From contig NZ_PPXC01000005.1 in NCBI RefSeq assembly GCF_002909445.1, positions 1-64,000 on the forward strand: a stretch of DNA of 64,000 nucleotides, given 5' to 3'. Below are positions 48,666 through 58,933 of this stretch, piece after piece; within the stretch, counting starts at the first letter, position 1; the number at the start of each line of letters is the position of its first letter. Position numbers and translations under genes: made by a program. This DNA comes from Arthrobacter glacialis (GTDB lineage: Bacteria; Actinomycetota; Actinomycetes; Actinomycetales; Micrococcaceae). The notes beneath the pieces were generated by a model that saw only the letters and a program-made list of their open reading frames with translations, did not search any database and was not told the DNA's origin.

Positions 48666-49622
48666 TTAGGAATTCTGATCGGCCAGGAAGTGTTCCACAT
48701 CCAGTGCGGCAACACATCCCGAGCCCGCGGCCGTGATGGCCTGGCGGTAAGTGGGGTCCACTACGTCTCCGGCGGCAAATACACCCGGCAGGCTGGTCTT
48801 GGAAGACCGGCCCTCAACGGCAATGGTGCCGGCTCCGGTCAGGTCCAAAACTCCCTTGACCAGGTCGACGCGGGGATCGTTGCCTATGGCAACGAATACG
48901 CCTGTGACAGCAAGCTCGCTCTTCTCACCCGTGACCAGGTTGTTCAAGCGAATGCCGGTAACCTTGGCCTCGCCGTCAACGCCAACAACCTCCGAGTTCC
49001 AGATGAATTTGATCTTCGGGTGGTTCAGGGCGCGATCGGCCATGATCTTGGAGGCACGCAGCGTGTCGCGGCGGTGAACCACTGTCACGGAATCCGCAAA
49101 CTTGGTCAGGAAGATTGCCTCTTCCATGGCGGAATCGCCACCACCAATAACGGCAATATCGTGACCCTTGAAGAAGAAGCCGTCGCAGGTGGCGCAGGAG
49201 CTCACCCCGTGGCCAACAAGACGCTTTTCGCCCTCAACACCAAGCTCGCGGTAGGCGGAGCCGGTGGAAATGATGACGGTGCGTGCCTTGAATTCCTGGC
49301 CGTCGGCCAGGGTTACAGTCTTGATGGTGCCTTCCAACTCAACGGAAGTCACGTCGTCGTACATCACCTCGGTGCCAAACTTCTCAGCCTGCTGGCCCAA
49401 GTTCTCCATGAGATCCGGACCCATGATGCCTTCGGGGAAGCCGGGGAAGTTCTCCACCTCTGTAGTGTTCATGAGCTCGCCGCCTGCGGTAACGGAACCG
49501 GCGATCATGAGCGGCTTCAGATCCGCACGGGCGGTGTAGATCGCCGCGGTGTAACCTGCGGGACCAGAACCTACGATGATGACATCACGGACATCGCTTG
49601 CGGGGGTAGCTTGCGTGCTCAC
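48666..49622 (-). CDS. trxB: Thioredoxin-disulfide reductase
   Basis: 318 aa. FAD-binding [18 protein letters not shown], redox-active CATC in [16 protein letters not shown]-binding [13 protein letters not shown] and a C-terminal [12 protein letters not shown]. It passes electrons from NADPH to thioredoxin. In mycobacteria sigM and its anti-sigma gene lie between trxB and mviN; here the pseudokinase-like gene follows directly. Confidence 0.97.
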   Translation of the reverse strand: MSTQATPASDVRDVIIVGSGPAGYTAAIYTARADLKPLMIAGSVTAGGELMNTTEVENFPGFPEGIMGPDLMENLGQQAEKFGTEVMYDDVTSVELEGTIKTVTLADGQEFKARTVIISTGSAYRELGVEGEKRLVGHGVSSCATCDGFFFKGHDIAVIGGGDSAMEEAIFLTKFADSVTVVHRRDTLRASKIMADRALNHPKIKFIWNSEVVGVDGEAKVTGIRLNNLVTGEKSELAVTGVFVAIGNDPRVDLVKGVLDLTGAGTIAVEGRSSKTSLPGVFAAGDVVDPTYRQAITAAGSGCVAALDVEHFLADQNS

Positions 49623-49747
49623 GGGTGAGTGTTCCTCTTCCTACTTTGACTGACCGCGGCGTGGCGGTTCAATGGGACCTTCGCTATCCACAACCGGCAT
49701 GGGGGCGCGGTTATTCCTCTCACGCGGACGTGGGGGAATGCCAGTGG

Positions 49748-51124
49748 CTAACTAATGCTGATCTCGGTGATCTTCAACCCAAAGGGGTAGGTCACGAATG
49801 GCTGGAGTTTGGGCAACTCCGTGAAGCTGATGATGACATACTTTGCCTTGACGCCTGGGGCCGCCTTCAACGTGAAGTCGGGGGAGCTAAAGGAGCCGCT
49901 ACCAATTTTGGTGGCACCAGCGATCTCGGGCTTGCTGTTGGTCAGGATGTTGAATTGCCCACCCGATCCAGCTAGTTGATTGATGGTCACGGAGCTGATG
50001 GTGGATTCCTCCGCGAGTTCAACCACTAAATCAACGCCCTCAGTGAGGTTGGCGAAGTCGGCATTGGAGAACTCCACGGTGGGCCAGTAGGTGCCCTTGT
50101 TGCCGTCAATGGCGTCCTTGAGGCGGGGGAAGTACGCTTCACCGTAGTTCTGCACGCCGGGTGCATAGGTGGTGATGTCAGTCAGGCCCTTGATGACGGG
50201 GGCAACAGCAGCTGGCACCGGCGCCGCGGAGGGGGATTGTGCCTCAGTGGGGGGCGGCGTAGCTGAGGAGCTGGTGCCGGCCTGATTGCTGGAACCGTTA
50301 AACAAAGTGCCAATGTGTTGGAGCGCAAAAATAAGTGCACCGATGAGCAAAACACTCACAATGGCACCGGTCAGCAAGCGCCCGCTGATCCGGGGAGCGT
50401 TTCTGTCGTCGTCGTCGTCCTCGTCAAGCAAATCATCGGCGACGTAGTCATTGCTCGCCTGGCGCGCCGCCGCCGGGAAGGTCCCCGCGCGGCGTTCCTG
50501 GGCCACGGTTTCCTCATGGTCCTCATTGATAAATCCGTAGTCGTCCTCATCCCACAAGGTCACCTTGGACGGGGTTCCCGGGGCGAGAGAGGAAGGCTCG
50601 ACGGCGGGAATCGCCGCAGCTGCCACAGCCGCCGTGGGCGGTGTGGGGGCGGGTGTTTGCCGGACGGGAGGCAAGGGGTGCGCCGGTGTCATGGGCGAAT
50701 TGTCCTCATACACGTAGGCGCTGCTCACGGGAGCAGCGTCGCGTGCCTTGCCAAAGATTTCAGTGCCGAGGGTATCTGTGAAGAACGGCTCCTGGTAGAC
50801 CTGCTCCACAGCATCTGTGGGGACCACAAGGTCCAGCAATTCCGCCGGCGAGGTTCTGGCTGCGATGAGGTAGGTGGCTTGATCCTGGACACCCAGATCA
50901 AGGATGGAGACACCGGACACACGTGTCCCAATGGCAACCTCACGGGCACTTTGCGTCAGGTTGGCTGAGTTGTCAACAGCCGAAACCAGGATGCTGACAG
51001 GCCTGTTGAGAACCTGGTCAAGGCCATCCAAAATGACGTCGTTCTCGGCAGAAGCCAAGATACGGCCAGTAACCTTGTAACGGCCGCCAAGGATGGAGCC
51101 CACGTCGATGGGTTGTGGCACCAA
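49748..51124 (-). CDS. Pseudokinase-like membrane protein with discoidin-like C-terminal domain
   Basis: 458 aa. Residues 8-115 resemble a degraded kinase N-lobe: LGGRYKVTGRILAS and NRPVSILVSA, where the ATP-anchoring lysine of VAIK is absent, and no HRD or DFG motif follows. A Pro/Ala-rich acidic linker (about 125-230) leads to one membrane helix (about 247-267). A Pro/Ala/Ser stalk and a C-terminal F5/8-type C (discoidin-like) domain (about 310-458, starting near ITTYAPGVQNYGE) follow. This matches the C-terminal half of mycobacterial MviN (Rv3910), where pseudokinase, helix and external domain are fused to the flippase. Here it is a separate gene following murJ. It is a likely phosphorylation target of PknB and ligand of FhaA (inference). 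Confidence 0.85.
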   Translation of the reverse strand: MVPQPIDVGSILGGRYKVTGRILASAENDVILDGLDQVLNRPVSILVSAVDNSANLTQSAREVAIGTRVSGVSILDLGVQDQATYLIAARTSPAELLDLVVPTDAVEQVYQEPFFTDTLGTEIFGKARDAAPVSSAYVYEDNSPMTPAHPLPPVRQTPAPTPPTAAVAAAAIPAVEPSSLAPGTPSKVTLWDEDDYGFINEDHEETVAQERRAGTFPAAARQASNDYVADDLLDEDDDDDRNAPRISGRLLTGAIVSVLLIGALIFALQHIGTLFNGSSNQAGTSSSATPPPTEAQSPSAAPVPAAVAPVIKGLTDITTYAPGVQNYGEAYFPRLKDAIDGNKGTYWPTVEFSNADFANLTEGVDLVVELAEESTISSVTINQLAGSGGQFNILTNSKPEIAGATKIGSGSFSSPDFTLKAAPGVKAKYVIISFTELPKLQPFVTYPFGLKITEISIS

Positions 51125-51248
51125 ATCCTCCTCTTACAAACACGGTGGCTTCGGCGGGTAATGCGCACAAAGCCATATTTTGACTGATTCTATCGGAAAA
51201 CACTGCATGTTCCGTGGTTGCGGCTCGATTGGCCGCAGATACTTCCAG

Positions 51249-53078
51249 CTACCTTGACGGCAGGCGACTACGAACCTTGCTGATCAGCGGATTGAGCAGC
51301 GCATCAACTTCGTGCACGCGCATACGTTTAAGGATCATGATGTAGACCACAGCCATGATGGTGCCCACAACTGCCAAAGTCACTGCCGCGGCGGGAATGG
51401 AACTCCACATAAACCCTCCGGCCACGGTTCCGCCAAAGAGCATGAGGGTCAACTCTCCGACAATTCCTGCGGCCAGGGCCGCCGCCAGAAAGCGCATGTG
51501 CGCACGGACAATGAGGCCACCGCCGTAGTCGCCCAGCTTGGCCCGCAGGAACAGGTGGCTGACAACGGGGCCCAGAACATTGCTAACGGTGTAGCTGGCT
51601 GCAAGGCCGTAAATGATGAACTCCTGCGGCAGGAGACTTGCCAGCAATGCCCCGCCCAAGCCAATGCAGACCATGATGCATTGGATGATGAACGGGGTCT
51701 TGGCATTCTCCTGCGCGTAAAAAACCCGGTTGAGGATGAAGTTAATGCTGTAGAACGGTGCGCCAATGGCCAGGATGGAAAGTGTGATGGCAATGTGACG
51801 GCCCACTGTTTCCGTGCCGCCGCCGAAGAGCATGCCGAAGGGGCCTGAGAGCACCACCAAGGCAATTCCAGCGAATACAGTGGCCATGCCGGTGGTGCGC
51901 AGCGCCCCGGCCAACGAAGTGCGCAGACCCGACATGTCTCTGCTGGCCGCGGCGTGCGACATGGCCGTGAACATCACGGTGGCAATGGACAGGGCAATGA
52001 TGGAGTGCGGCATGATGTACAGCTCGGTGGCGCGGTTCAGCACCAGAATGCCGGGAATGGTGGCGTCGGAATCGGCGCCTCCATCGCCTCCGGCAGGGAT
52101 GGTGGCGACGCGCAAGATGATGATGAAGCTCAGATTGCCAATGACCATGGTGCCCATGGTCCACACGGCAACCTTGGCGGCAGCTCCCAGGCCGGAATCC
52201 TTCCAGCCGAACTTGGGACGCAGATTTAGGCCCAGTCGGTGAACGGGCAGTAGCAGCACTGCCGACTGCGCCACGATGCCCAGCGTGGCCGTTCCGGCCA
52301 GCATCCACGTTTGGCCTGCGGTCCAGTTGTCCACCGTGTGCGGGCTAGTGGTCGCACTGCCTGCCACGAGGATGAACACCAGCAGGCCGGCAATCGCCAC
52401 CACATTGTTGACGACAGGGGCCCAGGCATAGGCCTTGAAGGAGTTGTGGGCGTTCAAAACCTGGCCCAGTAGGGAAAACAAGCCGTAAAAGAAGATCTGC
52501 GGCAGCAGGAACAGGCCAAAGGTGATGGCCAATTCCAGGTTCTTGCCCGTGAAGGACGTGGACAGTCCCATGATGGGAGCGGCCAAAAGCATGACAACAG
52601 ATGTCAGCGCCAGGAGGCCAATGACACCCAGGGTCAAGAGCCGGGAGATGAAATCTGTGCCCTTGTCAGGCTGTTTGCTTGCCTTGGCGATCTGCGGGAT
52701 CAGCACCGCATTGAACAAACCGCCGGCAAGCATCAAGAAGATCAGGTTCGGCAGGTAGTTGGCGCCTTCAAAGATGTTTCCAACAGTGGAGTTGGCGATC
52801 GCGATGCCGAGCACGATGGCCTTGATGAAGCCAAGGATGCGCGAGGCAAGTGTGCCGATCGCCATCGACGCGCTGGAGCGGGCGGCGCTCGACGGTATGG
52901 TGTTCTTGCTTTGCTGGCTAACCACGGGCTGCGACTGCGTTGGCGGTGCCTGCATTGCAGACTGCGGCATGGTCTCCATATTGCTCGGGGCTATGGTTTG
53001 CAGCAGGGACACTCGTGGCGCAGCAGTGGGTTTTGGCGGGATATTGACCCGTTCTTCGTTAGACATCGTTTCCATCAT
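51249..53078 (-). CDS. murJ: Lipid II flippase MurJ (MviN)
   Basis: 609 aa. A Ser/Gln-rich cytoplasmic N-terminus of about 70 residues is followed by about 14 helices of the MATE/MOP-like MurJ fold. Family segments include MAIGTLASRILGFIKAIVLG, ANYLPNLIFLMLAGGLFNAVL and NRATELYIMPHSIIALSIATV. It flips lipid II across the membrane. ATG at 53066 (MSNEERVNI) is an alternative start four codons in. The kinase-like part fused to MurJ in mycobacteria is a separate gene downstream (125-base gap). It follows the NUDIX gene by 48 bases and may be co-transcribed. Confidence 0.95.
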   Translation of the reverse strand: MMETMSNEERVNIPPKPTAAPRVSLLQTIAPSNMETMPQSAMQAPPTQSQPVVSQQSKNTIPSSAARSSASMAIGTLASRILGFIKAIVLGIAIANSTVGNIFEGANYLPNLIFLMLAGGLFNAVLIPQIAKASKQPDKGTDFISRLLTLGVIGLLALTSVVMLLAAPIMGLSTSFTGKNLELAITFGLFLLPQIFFYGLFSLLGQVLNAHNSFKAYAWAPVVNNVVAIAGLLVFILVAGSATTSPHTVDNWTAGQTWMLAGTATLGIVAQSAVLLLPVHRLGLNLRPKFGWKDSGLGAAAKVAVWTMGTMVIGNLSFIIILRVATIPAGGDGGADSDATIPGILVLNRATELYIMPHSIIALSIATVMFTAMSHAAASRDMSGLRTSLAGALRTTGMATVFAGIALVVLSGPFGMLFGGGTETVGRHIAITLSILAIGAPFYSINFILNRVFYAQENAKTPFIIQCIMVCIGLGGALLASLLPQEFIIYGLAASYTVSNVLGPVVSHLFLRAKLGDYGGGLIVRAHMRFLAAALAAGIVGELTLMLFGGTVAGGFMWSSIPAAAVTLAVVGTIMAVVYIMILKRMRVHEVDALLNPLISKVRSRLPSR

Positions 53079-53126
53079 CTCACTGCCCGCTTCAAGAGTG
53101 CTGACAGCGCACAGCCACGGTGGTGG

Positions 53127-53666
53127 CTAGAAGTATTCGGGGAGCAGTTCGCGGGCCAAATCGCTGATGCGGCGTTCATTGGGGAAGGAGAGCTTCTTGG
53201 CCAGCTCATTCAGGGGTACCCAGGCCACGTCCACTGCTTCATGGTCGGGGTCATTTTCAATGGTCAGAAAACCGCCCGTGGCGCGCAACAAGAAGTGGTG
53301 AACAGTTTTATGGACCCGGTGCCCGCTGACAGTGAACCAGTAGTCAATGCTGCCAAGGGTTGCCAAAATGTCCCCGGCAATACCTGTTTCTTCTTCAATC
53401 TCGCGCACGGCAGCTTCGGCATGCGTCTCTTGGCCTTCGGGATGACCCTTGGGCAGGCACCACTCCAGCCGGCCACCGCGGTTGATGCGGGCAATAATCG
53501 CAACCCGGGGGACGCCGTCGTGCATCTGAACAACCACGCCGCCGGCGGAGACTTCCTCAACAGTGGGCAGCTGGCTCGGGGCGCTCGGTGCTGCGGGCAC
53601 AACCAGCGGACCCATAGCCGTTGGCAACGGGTTCCTCTTGGGCGCGCGCGGCACTGGGTGAACCAT
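53127..53666 (-). CDS. NUDIX hydrolase
   Basis: 179 aa from the ATG at 53666. NUDIX box GHPEGQETHAEAAVREIEEE followed by TGI, which fits the Gx5Ex7REUxEExGU pattern. It probably hydrolyses a nucleoside diphosphate derivative; the position next to murJ and the CCA enzyme equals mycobacterial mutT4 (Rv3908). The reading frame extends to 53759 but that part (Arg/His-rich) is unlike the family. It diverges from the CCA-transferase gene, with 130 bases between. Confidence 0.9.
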   Translation of the reverse strand: MVHPVPRAPKRNPLPTAMGPLVVPAAPSAPSQLPTVEEVSAGGVVVQMHDGVPRVAIIARINRGGRLEWCLPKGHPEGQETHAEAAVREIEEETGIAGDILATLGSIDYWFTVSGHRVHKTVHHFLLRATGGFLTIENDPDHEAVDVAWVPLNELAKKLSFPNERRISDLARELLPEYF

Positions 53667-53796
53667 GGAGTCCACTCTAGCTATCTTTGTGCACGGATGA
53701 TGACAGCCACGGATCCGTAGTTTTCGATGGCGCCCAAACTCATGGCGGCGTGAGGGCAAGCGCGTGGCGGGAAAAGTCTGGCATTCTTAAGGGACT

Positions 53797-55254
53797 ATGA
53801 ATTTGGTGGCCGATACTTCAAAATTTGACCCGGTGGTTCTTGAGCTGGGACGTCTCTTCACTGACGCAGGCTACGAGCTTTCTCTTGTGGGTGGACCCGT
53901 TCGCGACCTCTTTTTAGGGCGCATATCGCCTGATCTGGATTTCACCACGAACGCCACACCCGATGAAATACTCCAGGTAGCCAAGAAATGGGCGGATTCA
54001 CACTGGGAAATGGGCCGGGATTTCGGCACCATTGGTTTCCGCAAGCGGAACAGCAATAAAGAAGTCTTGCTCATTGAGGTCACCACGTACCGTGCCGAGG
54101 CGTACGACCCGCAGTCGCGTAAACCCGTTGTGGCTTTTGGCACCTCCTTGATAGAGGACCTGCAGCGCCGTGATTTCAGTGTCAATGCGATGGCCCTGCG
54201 GCTGCCTGCCATGGAGCTCGTGGACCCCTTCGGCGGTGCCGAGGACCTAGCCGCGGGCCTGTTGCGGACCCCTGGCAAGGCGGAGGATTCGTTCTCCGAT
54301 GACCCGCTGCGCATGATGCGTGCTGCGCGTTTTGCCTCGCAACTGGGCTTCTCGCTGCACCCGGACGTCCTTTCGGCCATGACAGGGATGGCCGAACGAA
54401 TCAGCATTATTTCCGCCGAGCGGGTTCGCGATGAACTGGTGAAGCTGATTTGTGGGGCTCATCCGCGCGCCGGCGTCGACATCCTGGTGGGCTCGGGACT
54501 GGCCGATCTGGTGCTGCCGGAAATTCCCGCACTCAAGTTGGAAACCGATGAGCACCACAGGCACAAGGACGTTTACCAGCACTCCCTGCAGGTCCTGGAA
54601 CAGGCAGCATCCCTGGAGACCGGGCCTGACGGGGCCGTTCCGGGCCCTGACTTTGTGCTGCGTTTCGCTGCCCTGATGCACGACGTCGGTAAGCCCAAGA
54701 CCCGCCGTTTTGAGCCCGGCGGTGGTGTGAGCTTCCGCCACCATGATCTTGCCGGCGCAAAGCTGACAGCAAAGCGCATGAAGGAATTGCGCTTTGACAA
54801 CGACTCCATCAAGGCTGTTTCACGCCTGGTGGAGCTGCACATGCGCTTCTACGGCTACGGCGAAGCCGGCTGGAGCGATTCAGCTGTGCGCCGCTACGTG
54901 ACGGACGCCGGGCCACTGCTGGAGCGTTTGCACCGCCTGACCCGCTCAGATGTGACCACCCGCAACCAGCGTAAAGCCGACCGTCTGGCGTTTGCCTACG
55001 ACGACTTGGAAGAACGCATTGCGGTGCTGGCTGAGCAGGAGGAGCTGGATTCCATCCGCCCGGACCTTGACGGTGGCGCCATCATGGCCTTGCTGGACAT
55101 CAAACCGGGGAGGGTGGTGGGCCGTGCCTACAACTTCCTGCTGGATCAGCGCATGGAGTACGGACCCTTGGGTGCCGAAAAAGCTGAAGAGGTATTGCGT
55201 CAGTGGTGGGCGGAGCAGCCTGAATCACAGCCTGCGCCGGCCGTTGAAGCCTAA
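53797..55254 (+). CDS. CCA tRNA nucleotidyltransferase
   Basis: 485 aa. The class II nucleotidyltransferase head shows VGGPVRDLFLGR (31-42) and the metal-binding DLDFTTNATPDEI, followed by RRDFSVNAMAL and DPLRMMRAARFASQLGF. A C-terminal HD domain (HRHKDVYQHSLQVL ... ALMHDVGKP) is fused, as in actinobacterial PcnA-type enzymes (Rv3907c). It adds or repairs the 3' CCA of tRNAs; this is needed here because the tRNA-Leu and tRNA-Ile genes in this window do not encode CCA. Confidence 0.95.
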   Translation: MNLVADTSKFDPVVLELGRLFTDAGYELSLVGGPVRDLFLGRISPDLDFTTNATPDEILQVAKKWADSHWEMGRDFGTIGFRKRNSNKEVLLIEVTTYRAEAYDPQSRKPVVAFGTSLIEDLQRRDFSVNAMALRLPAMELVDPFGGAEDLAAGLLRTPGKAEDSFSDDPLRMMRAARFASQLGFSLHPDVLSAMTGMAERISIISAERVRDELVKLICGAHPRAGVDILVGSGLADLVLPEIPALKLETDEHHRHKDVYQHSLQVLEQAASLETGPDGAVPGPDFVLRFAALMHDVGKPKTRRFEPGGGVSFRHHDLAGAKLTAKRMKELRFDNDSIKAVSRLVELHMRFYGYGEAGWSDSAVRRYVTDAGPLLERLHRLTRSDVTTRNQRKADRLAFAYDDLEERIAVLAEQEELDSIRPDLDGGAIMALLDIKPGRVVGRAYNFLLDQRMEYGPLGAEKAEEVLRQWWAEQPESQPAPAVEA

Positions 55255-55283
55255 TTAACAATCGCCGATTGGACTGGATCACA

Positions 55284-55919
55284 ATGAGCAACAGCACCAC
55301 GCAGGCACCGAACATTCCGGCACCGCAGCCTCCTATTCCTGGCGGCCCCAAACTGTGGCTTCTGCGCCACGGCGAAACGCAGTGGTCCCGCAGCGGGCAG
55401 TACACGGGCCTGACGGATATTCCGTTGACCAGCGAGGGCGAAGCGCAGGCCCGCTCCGCGCAGGCGGCACTGTCCGGCGTCGACTTTGACCTGGTGCTCT
55501 CCTCACCGCTGCAACGTGCCCACCGCACGGCGGCCCTGGTGGGCTTCCCCGACGCCGTGGTGGAGCCGAACGCCGTCGAATGGGACTACGGCGACTACGA
55601 GGGCATTGACAGTGCAGTGGTGCGGGCGCAGAACCCCGGGTACTTGATTTGGGATGATGGCGTGCCCAACGGCGAGCTGCTCTCCCATGTGGCGGAGCGC
55701 GCCGATGCGATTGTTGCGCGTGTGCGTGCGGTTCAGCGGCCCGACGGAGCCCCGGCGAACGTGCTGCTTGTGGCTCACGGCCACTTCCTGCGCATCGTGA
55801 CTGCGCGTTGGCTGGGACTGCCCGCGGGGCAGGGCCGCCACTTTGTTTTGGGCACCGCCAAAGTGTGCACGCTGGGTTGGGATAAGAAGACTCCGGCCGT
55901 TGAACAGTGGGGCCTGTAG
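55284..55919 (+). CDS. Histidine phosphatase family protein
   Basis: 211 aa. Phosphoglycerate-mutase-like fold with the phospho-acceptor histidine in LRHGETQWSRSGQYTGLTD (near residue 31), LSSPLQRAHRTA, and a second histidine in VAHGHFLR. About 25 disordered Pro-rich residues precede the domain. Substrate unknown. ATG at 55284 (MSNSTTQAP) is preferred over the TTG-like start at 55269. Fourteen to thirty bases follow the CCA-transferase gene, so the two are probably co-transcribed. Confidence 0.9.
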   Translation: MSNSTTQAPNIPAPQPPIPGGPKLWLLRHGETQWSRSGQYTGLTDIPLTSEGEAQARSAQAALSGVDFDLVLSSPLQRAHRTAALVGFPDAVVEPNAVEWDYGDYEGIDSAVVRAQNPGYLIWDDGVPNGELLSHVAERADAIVARVRAVQRPDGAPANVLLVAHGHFLRIVTARWLGLPAGQGRHFVLGTAKVCTLGWDKKTPAVEQWGL

Positions 55920-55972
55920 CGCCGTCGTGACGCAATCCGGTTGAAAGGGCAACACCGAGTAGGCTCGTAATC

Positions 55973-57481
55973 ATGGCGGATTCACAGGCTCCGGGGACAA
56001 AGCCCCGGCATCACATAGTTGTGCCCTCACGCAGCGACTCCTTGCTGCGCACCATGACGGAGCCGGTTGGCGGACCGTTGGGCAGGCGGACGGCGCCGGG
56101 GAGCACCAACCCCGGTTTCTTCACCGTGGAACGGGTCTTAGTGTTGATGACAGCCGTTTCCGCGATCATCGCCGTGATGACCAAATCCCATTGCCGGACC
56201 GCCGGGTGGACCACGCCAGACCAGCAGTCAACGGTGTGCTGGTCTGCTTTTCCAAATTCATTTGTCGACGACAAATTGGGCACCATGGTTCCGTTTTTTT
56301 CGCAGGGATCACCGTTCGACCATCCAGTGTTGGCGGGCTGGATTGCCGGGATTACTGCATGGTTGACCCGTAGCTCGGGCGACGGGGCGCTGCGCCAGCT
56401 GGCGTTTTTTGATCTGAACGCGGCATTGATCGCCGTCGTGTGGATGGTCACAGTGGTTCTTGTGGCCCGCACAGCCGGGCGCAGGGTCTGGGATGCTGCC
56501 CTTGTCGCTGCCAGCCCGGTTCTCATCCTCACCGCCTATGTCAGTTGGGACTTCTGGGCCGCAGCCTTAGTGGCGTTGGCGATCTATCTCTTTGCCCGCA
56601 GGCAAACACTCTGGGCTGGAGCGGTGTTCGGCGTTGCCGCCTTGGCCGCCCCCTACGTGATCTTCGTTGTGCTCGCCCTGCTGCTACTGGGCATCAGAAC
56701 CGGCCACACCACCAAAATGCTGGAGATGGTTGCTGCTGCGGCCATTGCCTGGCTGCTGGTGCTGGCCCCCATCATGGCGGTGAACCCGCCGGCCTTCCCG
56801 GATTATTTGAAGAACTTGCTGGCCAGTGAACCCTCGGAGTCGTCGATTTACGGCGGCATGAACCTGCTGGCCAAGCGCATGGGATGGCCGGGGCTGGATG
56901 TTGGGGCCACCAACACACTGGCCACCATCCTCCTGGTGGTGCTGGTGTTTGGGCTGACTGCCCTGGCCCTCTACACCCCACGCAAACCCCGCATGGCCCA
57001 ATTGATGTTTGTGGCGGCCGCGGGATTCATGGTGGTCAACAAGTCCACCGAACCGTGGGATGCGGTTTGGCTGGTGCCGCTGCTGGCCTTGGCGTTGCCG
57101 CGATGGCGCCCGGTGCTCGTTTGGCAAGCCGCCATCATCACCCATTTCATTGCCCTGATGCTGTTCCGCAGCAAGGTACTGGGCAATCTCAGCGACCAGC
57201 ATGCCATTGACGCACCATATTTCCTGATGGCCGCACTGGCAGCTGGCGTTGCCACGTGCGCGCTCATTGGCCTGTGCATTCGCGACATGTTCGTCCCCGG
57301 TTTCGACGTGGTGCGCCGTGGCGCTGGCGGTGACCCGCAAGGCGGTGTCCTGTTGGATCCACCCGCAGCTGCCACAAGGGCCCTCGTTACTGGTGCGCGG
57401 ACCGACGTGTCCGATGCAGCAGAGACGGGTAGTCCCGAAAAGGACGCTGCAGAGACGGGCGGGGAGAAGTCTTTGCAATGA
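55973..57481 (+). CDS. Polytopic membrane protein, GT-C/mannosyltransferase-like
   Basis: 502 aa with roughly ten helices (first at about 48-66). A large external loop follows helix 1 and contains [15 protein letters not shown] and the motif [11 protein letters not shown]. The general layout resembles actinobacterial GT-C or GT87-like polyprenyl-phosphate-sugar transferases, but the usual acidic motif in the first loop is not clear to me. A cytoplasmic tail (about 425-502) is Ala/Thr/Asp-rich and holds a short repeat DAAETG (twice). The stop overlaps the next gene's start by four bases, so the two products are coupled. Exact function not recognised. Confidence 0.65.
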   Translation: MADSQAPGTKPRHHIVVPSRSDSLLRTMTEPVGGPLGRRTAPGSTNPGFFTVERVLVLMTAVSAIIAVMTKSHCRTAGWTTPDQQSTVCWSAFPNSFVDDKLGTMVPFFSQGSPFDHPVLAGWIAGITAWLTRSSGDGALRQLAFFDLNAALIAVVWMVTVVLVARTAGRRVWDAALVAASPVLILTAYVSWDFWAAALVALAIYLFARRQTLWAGAVFGVAALAAPYVIFVVLALLLLGIRTGHTTKMLEMVAAAAIAWLLVLAPIMAVNPPAFPDYLKNLLASEPSESSIYGGMNLLAKRMGWPGLDVGATNTLATILLVVLVFGLTALALYTPRKPRMAQLMFVAAAGFMVVNKSTEPWDAVWLVPLLALALPRWRPVLVWQAAIITHFIALMLFRSKVLGNLSDQHAIDAPYFLMAALAAGVATCALIGLCIRDMFVPGFDVVRRGAGGDPQGGVLLDPPAAATRALVTGARTDVSDAAETGSPEKDAAETGGEKSLQ

Positions 57482-58926
57482 CAGATGTAGCCGTGGTGGG
57501 GGCCGGACCCAATGGTCTTGCTGCCGCCGTAACGCTTGCCCGGGCCGGGCTCTCGGTGCGCCTCTTCGAAGCCGCCGATTCCATCGGAGGTGGCACAAGA
57601 ACGGCCGAACTGACGTTACCCGGATTCCGGCACGACGTATGCGCGGCCGTTCACCCGATGGCGTTGGCCTCACCGTTTTTCAAGGCCTTTGAGCTGAGCC
57701 GGCGGATCGAGCTGCTGGTGCCGGAAGTCTCTTACGGGCACCCTCTGGACGGTGGCCGGGCAGGGATCGCCTACCGCGATCTGGAGCGGACAGTTGAGGG
57801 TCTTGGTGCCGACGGTCGTGCCTGGCAGGCCCTGATGAAACCCCTGCTGCGGCGCCTGGACGGCGTTGTTGATTTCACCCAGGGGAGCCTGTTGCGCCTT
57901 CCCCAAGACCCATTGGCAGTTCTTGAGTACGGGGTGCGGACGCTGGCGCAGGGAACCCCCGCATGGAATATGGGGTTCAAGGAAGATGTTGCACCGGCCA
58001 TGCTGACGGGTGTCGCCGCGCACGCCATTGGCCGCCTGCCTTCCTTGTCCGCCTCGGGTGCGGGAATGCTGCTGGGGGTGCTGGCCCATGCATCGGGTTG
58101 GCCTGTTCCCCGTGGTGGCTCGCAGGCCATTGCGCAGGCCATGGCGGATGACCTGCTGACCCACGGCGGCCAGATTGAGGTAAGCCACCGTGTTGTCAGT
58201 GTGGCCGGGCTGAAAAATGCCACGGGAGCAAGGGCCGTCATCTGCGATGTCACGCCCCGGGCACTGGCCACCATGGCAAGCGATGTATTACCGACCAGAT
58301 ATATACGCCAGTTGGAATCATTTAAATACGGGGCAGGAGTGTGCAAAGTTGATTTTGCGCTTTCCGGACCAGTGCCGTGGACAGCGCCGGAACTACGCAA
58401 TGCACCCACCCTCCATCTCGGCGGCACCCGCAGGGCCATTGCCTTTGCTGAAAATGAGGTATTGGCGGGGCGGCATCCGGAAAATCCCTATGTTCTCGCC
58501 GTTCAGGCGGGGGTCATTGACGACAGCCGGGCACCTGCCGGACAGCATACGTTCTGGGCCTATACGCACGTCCCGGCAGGGTCCACGCGGGACTGCACGG
58601 AGGACATTATCCGTTCCGTGGAAAAATACGCCCCAGGGTTCAAAGACCTTATCCTGGCCAGCACCACCCTAACGGCGCAGGATGTGGGCAACTACAACGC
58701 CAATTACATTGGCGGGGACATTAGCTCCGGAGCGGTGACCATGGCGCAGTTGCTCAAACGTCCCGTGATCTCACCTGATCCCTGGCGGACGCCTGCGGAA
58801 GGGCTCTATTTGGGTTCGGCCTCCACGCCGCCGGGACCGGCCGTTCATGGCATGGCCGGCTGGCTTGCGGCCAAGTCTGCCCTGAAGAATACCTTTGGCC
58901 TGCCCGCCCCCGACTTGGGTCTGTAA
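57478..58926 (+). CDS. FAD-dependent oxidoreductase, phytoene-desaturase-like
   Basis: 482 aa. The N-terminal dinucleotide fold is [20 protein letters not shown] with the acidic turn [14 protein letters not shown]. The C-terminal substrate/FAD part has [20 protein letters not shown]. The layout matches the CrtI/NAD(P)-FAD amine-oxidase-like family ('phytoene dehydrogenase-related'). No other carotenoid genes are in the window, so a carotenoid role is not supported by context. It is coupled by overlap to the upstream membrane protein. A very long hairpin follows seven bases after the stop. Confidence 0.88.
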   Translation: MTDVAVVGAGPNGLAAAVTLARAGLSVRLFEAADSIGGGTRTAELTLPGFRHDVCAAVHPMALASPFFKAFELSRRIELLVPEVSYGHPLDGGRAGIAYRDLERTVEGLGADGRAWQALMKPLLRRLDGVVDFTQGSLLRLPQDPLAVLEYGVRTLAQGTPAWNMGFKEDVAPAMLTGVAAHAIGRLPSLSASGAGMLLGVLAHASGWPVPRGGSQAIAQAMADDLLTHGGQIEVSHRVVSVAGLKNATGARAVICDVTPRALATMASDVLPTRYIRQLESFKYGAGVCKVDFALSGPVPWTAPELRNAPTLHLGGTRRAIAFAENEVLAGRHPENPYVLAVQAGVIDDSRAPAGQHTFWAYTHVPAGSTRDCTEDIIRSVEKYAPGFKDLILASTTLTAQDVGNYNANYIGGDISSGAVTMAQLLKRPVISPDPWRTPAEGLYLGSASTPPGPAVHGMAGWLAAKSALKNTFGLPAPDLGL

Positions 58927-58933
58927 CTTAAAC

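Noticed and set aside
56684-57673. 329-aa antisense frame across the membrane-protein and FAD genes
   Set aside because: Gln/His/Arg-rich shadow over two certain coding regions.
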